Source of the DNA: Engelhardtia mirabilis
Lineage (GTDB): Bacteria > Planctomycetota > UBA1135 > GCA-002686595
Assembly (NCBI GenBank): GCA_007751255.1
Contig: CP036296.1
Location: 6,014,001-6,078,000, forward strand
Direction: 5' to 3'
DNA length: 64,000 nt
The position numbers were made by a program, and so were the translations under genes. Positions 16,700 through 25,468 of this stretch are shown here, in pieces (the stretch's first letter is position 1; each line of letters starts with the position of its first letter). Below the pieces are notes generated by a model that ran no database searches, had not been told where the DNA came from, and saw only the letters and a program-made list of their open reading frames with translations.

Positions 16700-18636
16700 C
16701 GCCCACCCTCCGCGCGCGCCAGCTCGACGATCAGGTCGACGAACTCGCCCCGGGCGACGACGACTGCACGCGGGCGCGGCGCGTCGTAGCCCTCGGCCCC
16801 CGCGACTTGCACGCGATAGCGCCCCGTCCCGAGCACGTCGCACTCGACCGACGCGGCGCCGGGCTCGGCGGACACCAGCATCGGGGCGTCGTCGAAGTCG
16901 AGTGGCGACAGGCTCACCGACCACTGGGCCGGTCCCAGGTCGAGCCCGCTAGCCGCGTCGCGCAGCCGCACCCGCACCCCATGCCGCGGCGGGATCGTGA
17001 ATCGCAGGCGGTGCTCGCCGGGCGCGAGGTCGTAGGCGCGCTCGATCTTGCGACCGTCGACGACCGCTCGGATCGCGATCTGGCCCGCGGGCGCGGTGAA
17101 GCGCAGCACGCTCGGCTCGTCCGTGTGCTGCAGGGCGGCCGCCGGCGCGAAGGCGTGGCTGCCGTCCGTTTCGGTGAACGCCCGGCCCAGGGCGGGGCCG
17201 AGCCAGTAGAGCACCGGCGTGTGTGGCAGCGCAGCGCCGAGGTCGTCGGTCACCTCGACCTCGACCCGGGCCGGCTCGGGGACGCGCAGGGTCGTCGTGC
17301 CGGCACCGGTGACGTCGAAGGTCTGCGCCCAACGCAGGTCGCGCAGGTTCGCGCGCCACAGGCCCGCTGGCTGGGCCCCCAGGTCGTAGTGCAGCCAACT
17401 CCGACCCGGTCCCGACTCGACCACTGCGGTCGGTCGCAGCTCGAGCCCGATCGGTCGCGCTCGGTCGCCGCCATCCAGGGCGAAGCAGCCGGGAAGCTCG
17501 TCCCCGCTCCAGGGCGCGGGCACTTCGATCTCGACCTGCAGCTCGAAGCGCGGAGCCTCGCGCTGCTCGAGCTCCGCGGGCGCGACGGACAGGCGCAGCG
17601 GCGTCTCGCCAGCGCCCACGACCTCGCCCCGCGCCGAGGCCAGCACGCGCGAGTTCCCGTAGAGGTCGTCCAGCTCGAGGCTGGCGACGACCTCGCCCGC
17701 GGGGACGCCGCTGAATGGAATGACGGCGTCGAGCCCCACGACCTCGTCGACGATCCGCGTCGCTGGGTCGCCGGCCGCGATCCGCAGGTGCAGCTCGTCG
17801 GTTCGGCCCAGGCCGTGCAGCTCGACGCGGATCGAGCCACCGGGCGCGAGCTCGACCAGGCGCTCGCCCCCGGCGAAGGGGTCGAGCACCACGGGCTGCC
17901 AGGCGTACCCCGCGCCGCCCACGAACCAATTCGCCGCTCGGCCGGGGAGGATCTCGTCGGCGACCGCGGGCGTGACCTCGACCGGCGAGGGCCGGCCCAG
18001 GGTCACGGGTTCGATCAAGCCGTCGGCGCGGCCGGGGTGGTGGGCGCTACCGACCGAGCGCACCACGTCGACCGATTCAACCTGCAGCCCGGTTGCGCGG
18101 TCGCGGACCACGAGCGTCGCCGCCACGGGCGCGCGGTAGACCAGACGCACCCGGCCGTCGTCGGGGAAGCGCCGCGCCTCGGTCCCCACTGCCCGCACCG
18201 CGCTGTCTTCGAGCTTCGCGTCCACGAAGCGCAGCTCTGCCGGTGCGATCCAACCCGTCGGGACCAACAGTTCGAACTGACCGCCGGCGACCACGGGGAA
18301 GTAGGTCCGAAAGCCCTTGGTCTCGATCATCTGCACGGCGACCACGCCCGAGGGCCGCTCGTCGATCGAGCCGTCGCCGCGGATCAGGGTCACCGTCCCC
18401 GTGAGGACGGCGATCTCCGTCGAGTCGGAGGTCGGCGCCTTCGAGCTCGCCGCGCGGCGGTCCGCGGGCTCGGCACCGACCACCGGCCGCAGGCCCGCGC
18501 CCGAGCGCCCGGCCTCGCCATCGACCTCCACCCTCGCCGGGTGGGCGGGTGCGGCTGGCCCGACGCGCCGCGAGGCGGCCCAGAGCGCGAGGCCCAAGCC
18601 GGCGGCGAGAGCGACGATGACGAGGGGCGACTTCAC
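16696..18636 (-). CDS. Single-pass beta-rich surface protein, paralog 4 of 5
   Basis: 646 residues from a GTG start 6 bp after the stop of the upstream paralog. Anchor LVIVALAAGLGLALWAA at residues 5-21. Family block: VRDRATGLQVESVDVVRSVG, the SPVEV segment, VGGAGYAWQPVVLDP and VELAPGGSIRVELHG. The C-terminal domain ends GRYRVQVAGAEGYDAPRPRAV, corresponding to the same region in the neighbours. Middle gene of the three-gene operon, overlapping the next gene by 4 bp. Its length is equal to that of paralog 5, while the sequences differ widely, so the duplication is old. No catalytic residues, repeats of Cys or ligand motif can be seen. Confidence 0.8.
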   Translation of the reverse strand: MKSPLVIVALAAGLGLALWAASRRVGPAAPAHPARVEVDGEAGRSGAGLRPVVGAEPADRRAASSKAPTSDSTEIAVLTGTVTLIRGDGSIDERPSGVVAVQMIETKGFRTYFPVVAGGQFELLVPTGWIAPAELRFVDAKLEDSAVRAVGTEARRFPDDGRVRLVYRAPVAATLVVRDRATGLQVESVDVVRSVGSAHHPGRADGLIEPVTLGRPSPVEVTPAVADEILPGRAANWFVGGAGYAWQPVVLDPFAGGERLVELAPGGSIRVELHGLGRTDELHLRIAAGDPATRIVDEVVGLDAVIPFSGVPAGEVVASLELDDLYGNSRVLASARGEVVGAGETPLRLSVAPAELEQREAPRFELQVEIEVPAPWSGDELPGCFALDGGDRARPIGLELRPTAVVESGPGRSWLHYDLGAQPAGLWRANLRDLRWAQTFDVTGAGTTTLRVPEPARVEVEVTDDLGAALPHTPVLYWLGPALGRAFTETDGSHAFAPAAALQHTDEPSVLRFTAPAGQIAIRAVVDGRKIERAYDLAPGEHRLRFTIPPRHGVRVRLRDAASGLDLGPAQWSVSLSPLDFDDAPMLVSAEPGAASVECDVLGTGRYRVQVAGAEGYDAPRPRAVVVARGEFVDLIVELARAEGGR

Positions 18637-18642
18637 TGCAGC

Positions 18643-20583
18643 TCAGTCCTTCGGCTCGACCTGGATGTCGACGTCGACCATCTCGCCCAGCGCGATCTGG
18701 ACCTCGACCGGCTCGACCGGCTTGTAGCCGTTGATATCGGGAATGGTCACGCGGAAGCGTCCGGGCTCGTCCACGAGCATCGCGAGAGCCGCCCCTTCCA
18801 TGTAGCCAGCGCCTCCGACGTCGCCGTCGCCGCCGTCGTCCGGCAGACGCTCGAGCTTCGGTATCCAACTCCAGTCCGTGGGGTTCACCACCACCTCGCC
18901 GTGCAGCGCGCGCAGCCGAATCCCCTGGCGGGGCGGCAATCGATACTCGAGCCGCTGCTCGCCGGGAACTACCGTGAAGTGCTCCAAATCGAACCCGCGG
19001 TCGGCCGCGAAGACCGAGATCGCGATCTCCCCCACTGGCGCGACGAAGCGGTATTGCCCCGGTTCGTCGAGGGCCTCGGTGCTCTCGTGGGACCAGCCGT
19101 CGCTCGGGCCCGTGTAGACCGAGTACCAGCTGACGCCGACACCTTCGGGCGCGGCGCCGGTCAGCTCGTCCACGACCTCGAGCAGCACGGTGCCGGGCTC
19201 GGGCGCGTGTATCGAGTAGAGGCCGGAGTGGTCGACGACGATACCGCTGCGCCATCCGAGCGACGGGAACTCCAGAAACCAGTCGCCGCCGAGCTCCTGC
19301 TCCAGCTCGAAGCTGAAGCGACGCAGGCCGGAATTCAGCTCGTCGCCGTCGGACGAGGTGAGGTCCCAATCACTCTCCTCGCCACTGGGCGAGTCGATCA
19401 GCTCGCCGCTTACGCGCAGCTCGCTCCGGGCCCAGGCCGCGGGAACGTCGACCTGCAGGGCGAAGTCGAAGCGCGGCGCCTCCTCGCCGGCCGCGGCGTC
19501 GACGATGACCTCGAGCTGGAGTGGCATTCCGGGCACGAGCTGACCCTGGGCCGAGCCGAAGACGCGCGGGCTGGTGAACCACTCGCCGCGCTGCACCCGC
19601 GCGCTGACGCTCCCGGCCTTCAAGCCCGAGAGCCGATGGCGCCCGTCGCCGCGGATCAACTCCTCCGTCAGGAACCCCGCCCCCGTGTCCGCGTAGACGG
19701 CCAGGTACAGCCGCTCCTGCGCGGGCATGCCCGTCACGTCGACGACCACCTCGCCGCCGGGAACGAGTTCGACGACGCGTCCCGCGCCGGCGATGTCCAC
19801 GCCGACCGGCTCCCAAGCGTAGCCGTCCGCGCGTACGAGCCAGTTGCTGCGGCCCGCGGCTCGCTCCCAGGCGGGCAGATCCACCTGCGGCACCCGCACG
19901 GGTGAGACCGCGCCCTGCACGATGAGTCTCGGGCGCAGGCCTGGATGGGACCGGTACTCCTCGCCCTCGGCGATGTCGACGCCTGCCAGGGGAACGCCGG
20001 TCGCGGCGTCGCGCACCTCGAGTAGAAAGGGTTGCACGAGTCGCAAGCGGAAGACCAGCTCCCGGTCCGCAGGCAGCTGGTAGTCCTGGTCTTCGATCGC
20101 CATCGCGAGCAGCTCGTCGAAGTTCCCGCTGCGCAGCTCGATGCGGTCCGCCCCCGCAGCGTCGCCGCCCAGGGGCAGTTCGAACGCTCCGTCGGCGACC
20201 TCGACCTCGCTGCTCTGGCCGCGATTCCCGGTCCAGAAGTTCACGTCCAAGCGGCCCGTCGCGGTGGTCGAGATCGAGCCGTCATCCAGCTCGAGCTCGA
20301 CGCGGCCACGGAGCGCAGTTCCAACAGGTTCAGCCAACGCCGTCGCGCCGTCCGCCTCCGCCGCCTCCGCGGTGGCCGTCTCGACCGACACCCGCTCCTC
20401 GGCCGCCTCGCTCGAGGACACCGGAGCGGACAACTCGCTCGGACCTTCCCGCGCCTGCTCGGACGGTGCAGCAGGGGGCTTCGAGGCCGAATCGACCTGG
20501 TGATCGCCGCTGGTCGAGATCCAGACCACGCAGGCCGAGATGGCGAGGAGCAGCAGCAGGAAGATCCAGGCGGCGCGATTCAC
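18643..20583 (-). CDS. Single-pass beta-rich surface protein, paralog 5 of 5
   Basis: 646 residues from GTG at 20583, which has GGAG six bases upstream; a TTG at 20601 is a weaker alternative. Anchor AWIFLLLLLAISACVVWI, then a long Ser/Ala/Glu linker (about residues 30-100), then beta domains. Family block: EVRDAATGVPLAGVDIAEGE, SPVRVPQVDLPAWERAAG, VRADGYAWEPVGVDIAG and VELVPGGEVVVDVTG. The end reads GRFRVTIPDINGYKPVEPVEV. First gene of the operon that includes the 16696 and 14750 paralogs, with its promoter in the 110-bp divergent region shared with the PhzF-like gene. Secreted, acidic, function unknown. Confidence 0.8.
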   Translation of the reverse strand: MNRAAWIFLLLLLAISACVVWISTSGDHQVDSASKPPAAPSEQAREGPSELSAPVSSSEAAEERVSVETATAEAAEADGATALAEPVGTALRGRVELELDDGSISTTATGRLDVNFWTGNRGQSSEVEVADGAFELPLGGDAAGADRIELRSGNFDELLAMAIEDQDYQLPADRELVFRLRLVQPFLLEVRDAATGVPLAGVDIAEGEEYRSHPGLRPRLIVQGAVSPVRVPQVDLPAWERAAGRSNWLVRADGYAWEPVGVDIAGAGRVVELVPGGEVVVDVTGMPAQERLYLAVYADTGAGFLTEELIRGDGRHRLSGLKAGSVSARVQRGEWFTSPRVFGSAQGQLVPGMPLQLEVIVDAAAGEEAPRFDFALQVDVPAAWARSELRVSGELIDSPSGEESDWDLTSSDGDELNSGLRRFSFELEQELGGDWFLEFPSLGWRSGIVVDHSGLYSIHAPEPGTVLLEVVDELTGAAPEGVGVSWYSVYTGPSDGWSHESTEALDEPGQYRFVAPVGEIAISVFAADRGFDLEHFTVVPGEQRLEYRLPPRQGIRLRALHGEVVVNPTDWSWIPKLERLPDDGGDGDVGGAGYMEGAALAMLVDEPGRFRVTIPDINGYKPVEPVEVQIALGEMVDVDIQVEPKD

Positions 20584-20693
20584 GGGGAGCTCCGGGGGCA
20601 AGGGACGGATTCGGGGGGCCAGGGGGACTCGAGGGCAGCGCGGCCGCCTGACGCAGGCCAGTAGCCGGGGCTTCGGGGTGCTAACCTCCCGCC

Positions 20694-21500
20694 ATGAGCG
20701 GGCAACCGATTGCCGTCGTCGACGCCTTCACCGACCGAGCCTACCGGGGCAACCCCGCGGCGGTGTGCGTCCTCGAGACGGACCGCGACGCGGAGTGGAT
20801 GCAGGCGGTGGCGCGGGAGATGAACCTCTCGGAGACCGCCTTCCTGCGGCGCGAGGGGGACACCTGGCGCCTGCGCTGGTTCACGCCGACGACCGAGGTG
20901 CGCCTGTGCGGCCACGCGACCCTGGCCAGCGCCCACTGGCTGTGGGAGGCGGGGCTGGCGAGCGCCGAGCGGATCGCCTTCGAGACCCTCTCCGGTCGCC
21001 TGGTCGCGGCCCGCGCGCAGGACGCGATCGACCTGGACTTCCCGGCCCGCCCCGCTGCCCGCGCGACGGCGCCGCCGCGGCTCCTGGGTGCTCTGGGCCT
21101 GGCCGCGGGGGCCGCGCTCACGGTGGCGGGGGCCGAGGAGGACTGGCTCGTCGAGGTCGCCGACGAGGCGGCCCTGCGAGGCGTCGCGCCGGACTTCGGC
21201 CTCTTGGCCAAGGTCGACGCCCGCGGCGTGATCGTCACCGCCCGCGCGGGCGAAGGCTCGGAAGTGGACTTCCTGTCGCGCTTCTTCGCCCCGGCCTGCG
21301 GCGTAGACGAGGATCCGGTGACGGGCTCGGCCCACTGCACCCTCGGTCCCTTCTGGGCCGCGCGCATCGGTCGCAGCCGCCTGCGCGCCCACCAGGCCTC
21401 GGCTCGCGGCGGCGACCTGGAGGTCGAGCTGCGGGGCGAGCGAGTCGGCCTGATCGGACGCGCAGTGACGACTCTGAGCGGGGAACTCCTGGCGCAGTAG
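20694..21500 (+). CDS. PhzF family isomerase
   Basis: 268 residues. It has the diaminopimelate-epimerase-like PhzF fold: N-terminal IAVVDAFTDRAYRGNPAAV, the catalytic Glu47 in NLSETAFL, RWFTPTTEVRLCGHATLA and the second-lobe mirror RFFAPACGVDEDPVTGSAH. In phenazine producers PhzF isomerises a dihydro-hydroxyanthranilate, but most homologs like this one are outside phenazine clusters and have unknown substrates. No other phz gene is near. Standard length; ATG start fits. Convergent with the PAS gene with only 9 bp between the stop codons. Confidence 0.9.
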   Translation: MSGQPIAVVDAFTDRAYRGNPAAVCVLETDRDAEWMQAVAREMNLSETAFLRREGDTWRLRWFTPTTEVRLCGHATLASAHWLWEAGLASAERIAFETLSGRLVAARAQDAIDLDFPARPAARATAPPRLLGALGLAAGAALTVAGAEEDWLVEVADEAALRGVAPDFGLLAKVDARGVIVTARAGEGSEVDFLSRFFAPACGVDEDPVTGSAHCTLGPFWAARIGRSRLRAHQASARGGDLEVELRGERVGLIGRAVTTLSGELLAQ

Positions 21501-21509
21501 TCGCCGCGC

Positions 21510-22283
21510 TCAGGTCTCCGCCGAGCGGGGCTCGACGAAGCCGAAGAGCAGCTCCTCCTCACCGTGGCGGACGCGGAAGACCGAGACGCGAACGTCGCTG
21601 GTCGAGCCGTCGCGGCGCCGCTGCTGCGAGCGGAAGGTCACCAGACCACCCTGCCCCAGGGGCTGGTCCGACTCACCGGCGGCGAGCAGCCCGCGCCAGG
21701 CGCCGTCGACTTGATCGATGGTCAGACCGTCGAGCTCGTCGAGGCCGTAGCCCAGGGCCCGGCAGGCGGCGGGGTTGGCCAAGCGGAAACTCCCGTCGGA
21801 ACGCAGCACGAGGACCTGCACCGGTGAGTCCATGAGCGCCCGTGCCAGGAGGTCGCGTTCGTAGGAGGAGTGGCCGCGGGCCGTCAGTGGCTCGAAGCCC
21901 ACCGAAATCACGCCCAGGTCCACAGGACCCAGGCGGCGCAGGCCGACCACGCAGGGCAGATCGATCGCGCCGGCGACGCGCTGGACGAACACGCCGTTGC
22001 CCTCGCCCTCGTTGCGGGCTCGCTCGAGATGTTCGGTCCACAGGTCCGAACTGCGGGTGCCGTCAGGTTGGACAGTCGGGCAGAGGTCGTCGACGGCCAG
22101 GCCCACGAGGTCGTCGGCGCGAACGCCGAAGAGCTTCAGGGCGGCCCGGTTGGCGTCCATCACGACCGAGGAGTCGGCCCCCACCAGGAGCATTGCCTGG
22201 GGGACCAGCTCGATCAGGTCTCGGTGGGTGGAGCCGCTGCCGACGGTGGGGAGAGAAGAGCCAGCGGGATGGGGAGTGGGCAT
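21510..22283 (-). CDS. Two-PAS-domain sensor-type protein without output domain
   Basis: 257 residues. Two PAS-like units are visible: residues about 25-130 (ELVPQAMLLVGADSSVVMDA, ALKLFGVRADDLVGLAVDDL) and about 145-250 (DSPVQVLVLRSDGSFRLANP, CRALGYGLDELDGL, then RRRDGSTSDVRVSVFRVRHG). There is no histidine kinase, GGDEF, or DNA-binding part and no membrane segment, so it probably acts by binding a partner. ATG at 22283 with AGGA eight bases upstream is preferred over an upstream opening at 22370. No partner gene is adjacent. Ligand unknown. Confidence 0.8.
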   Translation of the reverse strand: MPTPHPAGSSLPTVGSGSTHRDLIELVPQAMLLVGADSSVVMDANRAALKLFGVRADDLVGLAVDDLCPTVQPDGTRSSDLWTEHLERARNEGEGNGVFVQRVAGAIDLPCVVGLRRLGPVDLGVISVGFEPLTARGHSSYERDLLARALMDSPVQVLVLRSDGSFRLANPAACRALGYGLDELDGLTIDQVDGAWRGLLAAGESDQPLGQGGLVTFRSQQRRRDGSTSDVRVSVFRVRHGEEELLFGFVEPRSAET

Positions 22284-22458
22284 TTCGGCGTTCCTAACGA
22301 CTCGAAGATCGCGAGCGAACTCCCCAGCCCAGATTCCATCCGAAAGGGGCTGCAAGGGGCCGAGAGCCAAACCAGGTCTTGCGAACCGTTCTCATTTCAA
22401 CCCGTGCGGCCTGGATCTCCGGGCCTATGTTCCCGCCCCGGCGAGGCCCGCCACCCCG

Positions 22459-22578
22459 ATGAGCAAGCACAAGGACAGCAAGCGCAAGGCCCGGGTGAAG
22501 AAGAAGTGCTGCGACAAGCCTCCGCGCAAGAGGTGCAGGCGCTGCCCCAGGCGAGCTGACGCAGAACGCGACACCTAG
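22459..22578 (+). CDS. 39-residue Lys/Arg/Cys-rich protein
   Basis: A short frame from ATG 22459 to TAG 22578, too small for usual ORF cut-offs. The product starts MSKHKDSKRKARVKKK and continues with the cysteine pattern CC-x7-C-x2-CP (KKCCDKPPRKRCRRCP). The four Cys could hold one zinc and the basic charge suggests nucleic acid contact; both are inferences. I recall small bacterial proteins with a similar Lys-rich start and CC...C..CP pattern, but cannot confirm. Codons end mostly in G or C as in real genes here. Divergent from the PAS gene. Confidence 0.55.
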   Translation: MSKHKDSKRKARVKKKCCDKPPRKRCRRCPRRADAERDT

Positions 22579-23165
22579 TGTCCTGGATCCATCACCAGGG
22601 TTCGTGCCCAGCACGCCCGAGCGGCGGCCGTTGGCCGACTCTCGCCTGATCACGGGTTGGACGCACCGGCCCCGAGTCCTGGTGACCGAGGCGGACCTGC
22701 GTGCCTCGGCAACCCGGCGCTCGGCCGCGCAGCTACGCCGTTCCATTCGATGTGGGCGCTTCCGCCGCGGTGGATGGCGCGACTTCGGGTCCCGCCCAGG
22801 TTCGCCGACGATTCGTCAACGGGCTTGTTCGGTCCCGGGAACCCGGCCGTTGGGAGCGCACGAGACGGCCCAGCCGTCCTACGAACTCCCATCGCCCGTG
22901 CCGAGCTCTGGCGCTCCTCCCCGACCCCGCCGTGGGCATCGGTACGGGCATTCACTCCCGAGTGTCGAGCGTCCACTCGAACCGGCCTGAAGGACAGAAG
23001 CCGCAATTGGGGGGCGCGCTGCGTGGGCATTCGGTTGGCATCGATTCCAGTTGGCATCGCGCCGCCGCCTACCTCGCGCCTCGATGCATGGTCGCAGCAG
23101 GCCTCCCGCGACGCTTCGGTTCGCGATGGGTGCAAGCCGCTTCCGTGCCTGCGGCGAGACCTCGA
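22579..23165. other. 587-bp gap, no convincing gene
   Basis: Frames stay open here, including one continuous with the next gene, but third positions lack the near-total G/C bias of true genes in this window and translations are Arg/Ser/Pro-rich. I see no tRNA fold, no insertion-sequence ends and no strong hairpin. A 10-bp direct repeat GTTGGCATCG occurs twice around 23034-23061. It could be a degraded gene or a long upstream region for the 23166 gene. Confidence 0.55.
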
Positions 23166-23789
23166 ATGACTCCCGACTCGATCACAATGCCGAACACCGC
23201 CACGCCGATCGTCGAAGACTCGATCAGCTCACGAGTGCTGCTCTACGGTGGCGCACGAGCCCAGGAGGGCATCGACCTTGCGAGCGAGTTCGGCGTGAAC
23301 GAGCAGGCGCTCGGAGTGCGTCTGGTGCGGGCCCGACGCGGCGCCGATCGCCAGGCGCTGTTCGTGGAAACCGTCGATCCCGAAGCCATCGCGGCGCCCA
23401 TGGCCTGGGCCGCGCGCGTCGCCCTATGGGCCCTGGTGCGCGCCTTGGCCCCCCCGACGGTGCGGGTCGAAGGCCAATTCGACACCCCGCGGCTCGCCCA
23501 CCTCTCGCCGCGGGTGGGTGGTATCGCCGCGCCTGCGATCCCGCTCCCCTCGCTCACGTCGAACAACCACGCGCGGCTGCTCGTCGAGCGACTGGAGGCA
23601 TTGACCTCCGGGCTCGATGGCCCCCATCACTGGGCCTTCTTCCACGAGCAGGAACCCAGCCGTACCGGCCGCACCCGCGTCTTCGCCTGGGACGAGGCCG
23701 AGCGCTCGGGACTGACGGACAGCGCCCGACTGCTATCCAGTGAGCTCGACCTCTTGCGCGGCCTGGCGCGGATCTACGTCGAACGCTGA
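23166..23789 (+). CDS. Hypothetical protein
   Basis: 207 residues from ATG 23166 (an in-frame ATG at 23187 is also possible). No signal peptide or membrane helix. The middle has an amphipathic Ala/Trp-rich helix (MAWAARVALWALVRAL) and the C-terminal third looks alpha-helical (SARLLSSELDLLRGLARIYV). Coding bias starts close to the chosen ATG, whereas the open frame further upstream lacks it. I do not recognise the family. It precedes the SMUG-type glycosylase gene by 45 bp on the same strand, which hints at co-transcription but gives no clear function. Confidence 0.6.
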   Translation: MTPDSITMPNTATPIVEDSISSRVLLYGGARAQEGIDLASEFGVNEQALGVRLVRARRGADRQALFVETVDPEAIAAPMAWAARVALWALVRALAPPTVRVEGQFDTPRLAHLSPRVGGIAAPAIPLPSLTSNNHARLLVERLEALTSGLDGPHHWAFFHEQEPSRTGRTRVFAWDEAERSGLTDSARLLSSELDLLRGLARIYVER

Positions 23790-23834
23790 GCGGGGCGTTC
23801 ACGCCGGGGGCCGCGCGCGTATCCTGCCCCTCCC

Positions 23835-24569
23835 GTGCCCAGCCGCGCCCGCCACCCCGCCGTCCGTATCGCCCGCGACCTGTCCGAAGCCCTCGGCGAG
23901 CTGCGCTTCAAGCCGCCTGTGGCCCACGTCTACGACCCCTCGGACTACGCGCGCGAACCGCTCGAGGCCTACCTGAAGCGCTTCGCCAATCCGGGCGCCG
24001 AAGCGCTGCTGCTGGGCATGAATCCCGGCCCCTGGGGCATGGTGCAGACCGGCGTGCCGTTCGGCGAAGTGGCCATGGTGCGCGACTTCCTCGGCATCGG
24101 CGGCCGCGTCGGCCGCCCCGCCGGCGAGCACCCCAAGCGCCCGGTGCTGGGCTTCGACTGCACCCGCAGCGAGGTCTCGGGCCGTCGAGTCTGGGGCTGG
24201 GCCCAGGAACGCTTCGGCACACCCGAGGCCTTCTTCGCACGCTTCTTCGTCTGCAACTACTGCCCCCTGGCCTTCCTCGAGGAGGGCGGCAAGAACCGCA
24301 CGCCGGACAAGCTGCCGCGCGAGGAGCGCCTGGCCATCGAAGAGCGCTGCGACGAGGCCCTGCGGCGCATGGTCGAGTACCTCGACCCGGCCCGACTGAT
24401 CGGCATCGGGCGCTTCGCCACCGATCGCCTGAAGGCGGCCCTGGGCGACGCGGACGGGCGCCCGATCGGGACCGTGCTGCACCCCAGCCCCGCCAGCCCC
24501 CTGGCGAACAAGGGCTGGGCCGAGCGAGCCGAGGCGGACTTCGCGCGGCAGGGCATCGAGCTGCCCTGA
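23835..24569 (+). CDS. SMUG1-type uracil-DNA glycosylase
   Basis: 244 residues from a GTG start. Excises uracil and related damaged pyrimidines from DNA. The first active-site block LLLGMNPGPWGMVQTGVPFG (residues 58-77) is the SMUG1 signature, with Asn63 in the position that activates the water; the second block near the C-terminus, HPSPASPLANKGW, contains the catalytic-loop His. FVCNYCPLAF in the middle is also family-typical. SMUG1 is best known in animals but occurs in scattered bacteria. Length is normal for the bacterial form. A repair role in this high-GC genome, where cytosine deamination is frequent, is plausible. Confidence 0.9.
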   Translation: MPSRARHPAVRIARDLSEALGELRFKPPVAHVYDPSDYAREPLEAYLKRFANPGAEALLLGMNPGPWGMVQTGVPFGEVAMVRDFLGIGGRVGRPAGEHPKRPVLGFDCTRSEVSGRRVWGWAQERFGTPEAFFARFFVCNYCPLAFLEEGGKNRTPDKLPREERLAIEERCDEALRRMVEYLDPARLIGIGRFATDRLKAALGDADGRPIGTVLHPSPASPLANKGWAERAEADFARQGIELP

Positions 24570-24607
24570 CTCGGACCGCTTCGACGGCCTGGGGTATCCT
24601 CGGAGCC

Positions 24608-25126
24608 ATGAAGCTCGCCCGACCGCTGCCCGCCGCTCTGCTCGCCCCCCTGGCCCTGCTGGCCGCCCAGGCCCTGACCTCCTGCTCCGACGAGAGCGGG
24701 CGTTCGGCCGAGGCCGTCGAGCACCTGCGCCAGGGCTTCGGCGAGGCCATGAAGGACGCCGGCGTGGCGCTCGAAGGGCTCAAGGACCTGACCGCGGCCC
24801 AGAAGGACGTCTTCCTGGAGCGCGCCTCCGAGCAGCTCGAGGCCCTGGACGGGGAGTTGGCCGCCCTGCGCGATGAAGCCGCTGAGAAGGGCGCGAAGTT
24901 GGCCGAGGCCTCGCGCGCGAAGCTCGAGCAGCTCGAGGCCGAGCGTCGCGAGCTCGAGCCCAAGCTCGACCAGCTCCGCAACGCCAGCGACGCGGCCTTC
25001 GGCGAGCTGCGCGACGGGTTCATCTCGGCGGTCGAAGCCTTCCAGCAGGCCGCCGCCGAGCCGGCCGTGGTCCCGGTCGGCGACAAAGTCCCCCATGCCG
25101 CCGACCAGGCCGACGGCGGCCACTGA
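24608..25126 (+). CDS. Coiled-coil lipoprotein
   Basis: 172 residues. Signal peptide with lipobox: the hydrophobic stretch ends ALTSC, so Cys25 would be lipidated after cleavage. The mature part is almost entirely alpha-helical and rich in Ala, Glu, Leu and Lys, with heptad-like spacing from about residue 85 to 135 (LAEASRAKLEQLEAERRELE), forming a coiled coil. It probably spans part of the periplasm or contacts another envelope protein. No conserved domain recognised. It ends 1 bp before the stop of the opposite-strand YjbR-like gene. Confidence 0.78.
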   Translation: MKLARPLPAALLAPLALLAAQALTSCSDESGRSAEAVEHLRQGFGEAMKDAGVALEGLKDLTAAQKDVFLERASEQLEALDGELAALRDEAAEKGAKLAEASRAKLEQLEAERRELEPKLDQLRNASDAAFGELRDGFISAVEAFQQAAAEPAVVPVGDKVPHAADQADGGH

Positions 25127-25127
25127 G

Positions 25128-25466
25128 TCACCCGCGCGCTTCGAGCGCGCGAATCGCGCGCTGGGTCGCCACCCGGCGCCAGGCCTCCAGCAGCAGCGCT
25201 TCGAGCAGGTCCTCGTCGGCCGCAGCCAACGCGACAGCCACACCGCAGACCTTCGAGCCCCAGGTCAACTCCGCGAGGGCCCCCGGCGCCCGGTCGAGCC
25301 AAGCGTCGACACCCTCGACATCGAGCATCACGTTGACGTGATCGGCGTCGGGGACCGTGGCGAAGATGCGCCCCCCCACCCGGAACGAAGCGCGGCCGTG
25401 GTGGCCCTGCTCCGAAGCCTCGGGCAGGGCCAGGGCCAGGCGCCGCACGGTGGAGAGCTCAGCCAC
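25128..25466 (-). CDS. MmcQ/YjbR-like protein
   Basis: 112 residues from GTG 25466. The pattern TVRRLALALPEASEQGHHGR, ASFRVGGRIFATV, then VNVMLD and a C-terminal helix (EDLLEALLLEAWRRVA) matches the YjbR/CyaY-like superfamily often named MmcQ. These small cytoplasmic proteins are sometimes called DNA-binding, but evidence is limited. The start is inferred from the family N-terminus; the frame continues upstream inside other sequence. The stop of the preceding minus-strand frame (25469) lies 2 bp before this start. Confidence 0.78.
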   Translation of the reverse strand: MAELSTVRRLALALPEASEQGHHGRASFRVGGRIFATVPDADHVNVMLDVEGVDAWLDRAPGALAELTWGSKVCGVAVALAAADEDLLEALLLEAWRRVATQRAIRALEARG

Positions 25467-25468
25467 GT

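Noticed and set aside
16666-19905. 1079-residue plus-strand frame opposite the paralog operon
   Set aside because: Antisense shadow; the minus-strand frames have anchors, shared motifs and coupled starts.
20694-21500. Phenazine biosynthesis gene cluster
   Set aside because: Only a PhzF-family isomerase is present; no phzA-E or phzG genes are near.
22701-23165. N-terminal extension of the 23166 gene
   Set aside because: Codons end in A or T far too often for this genome, so the start was set at 23166.
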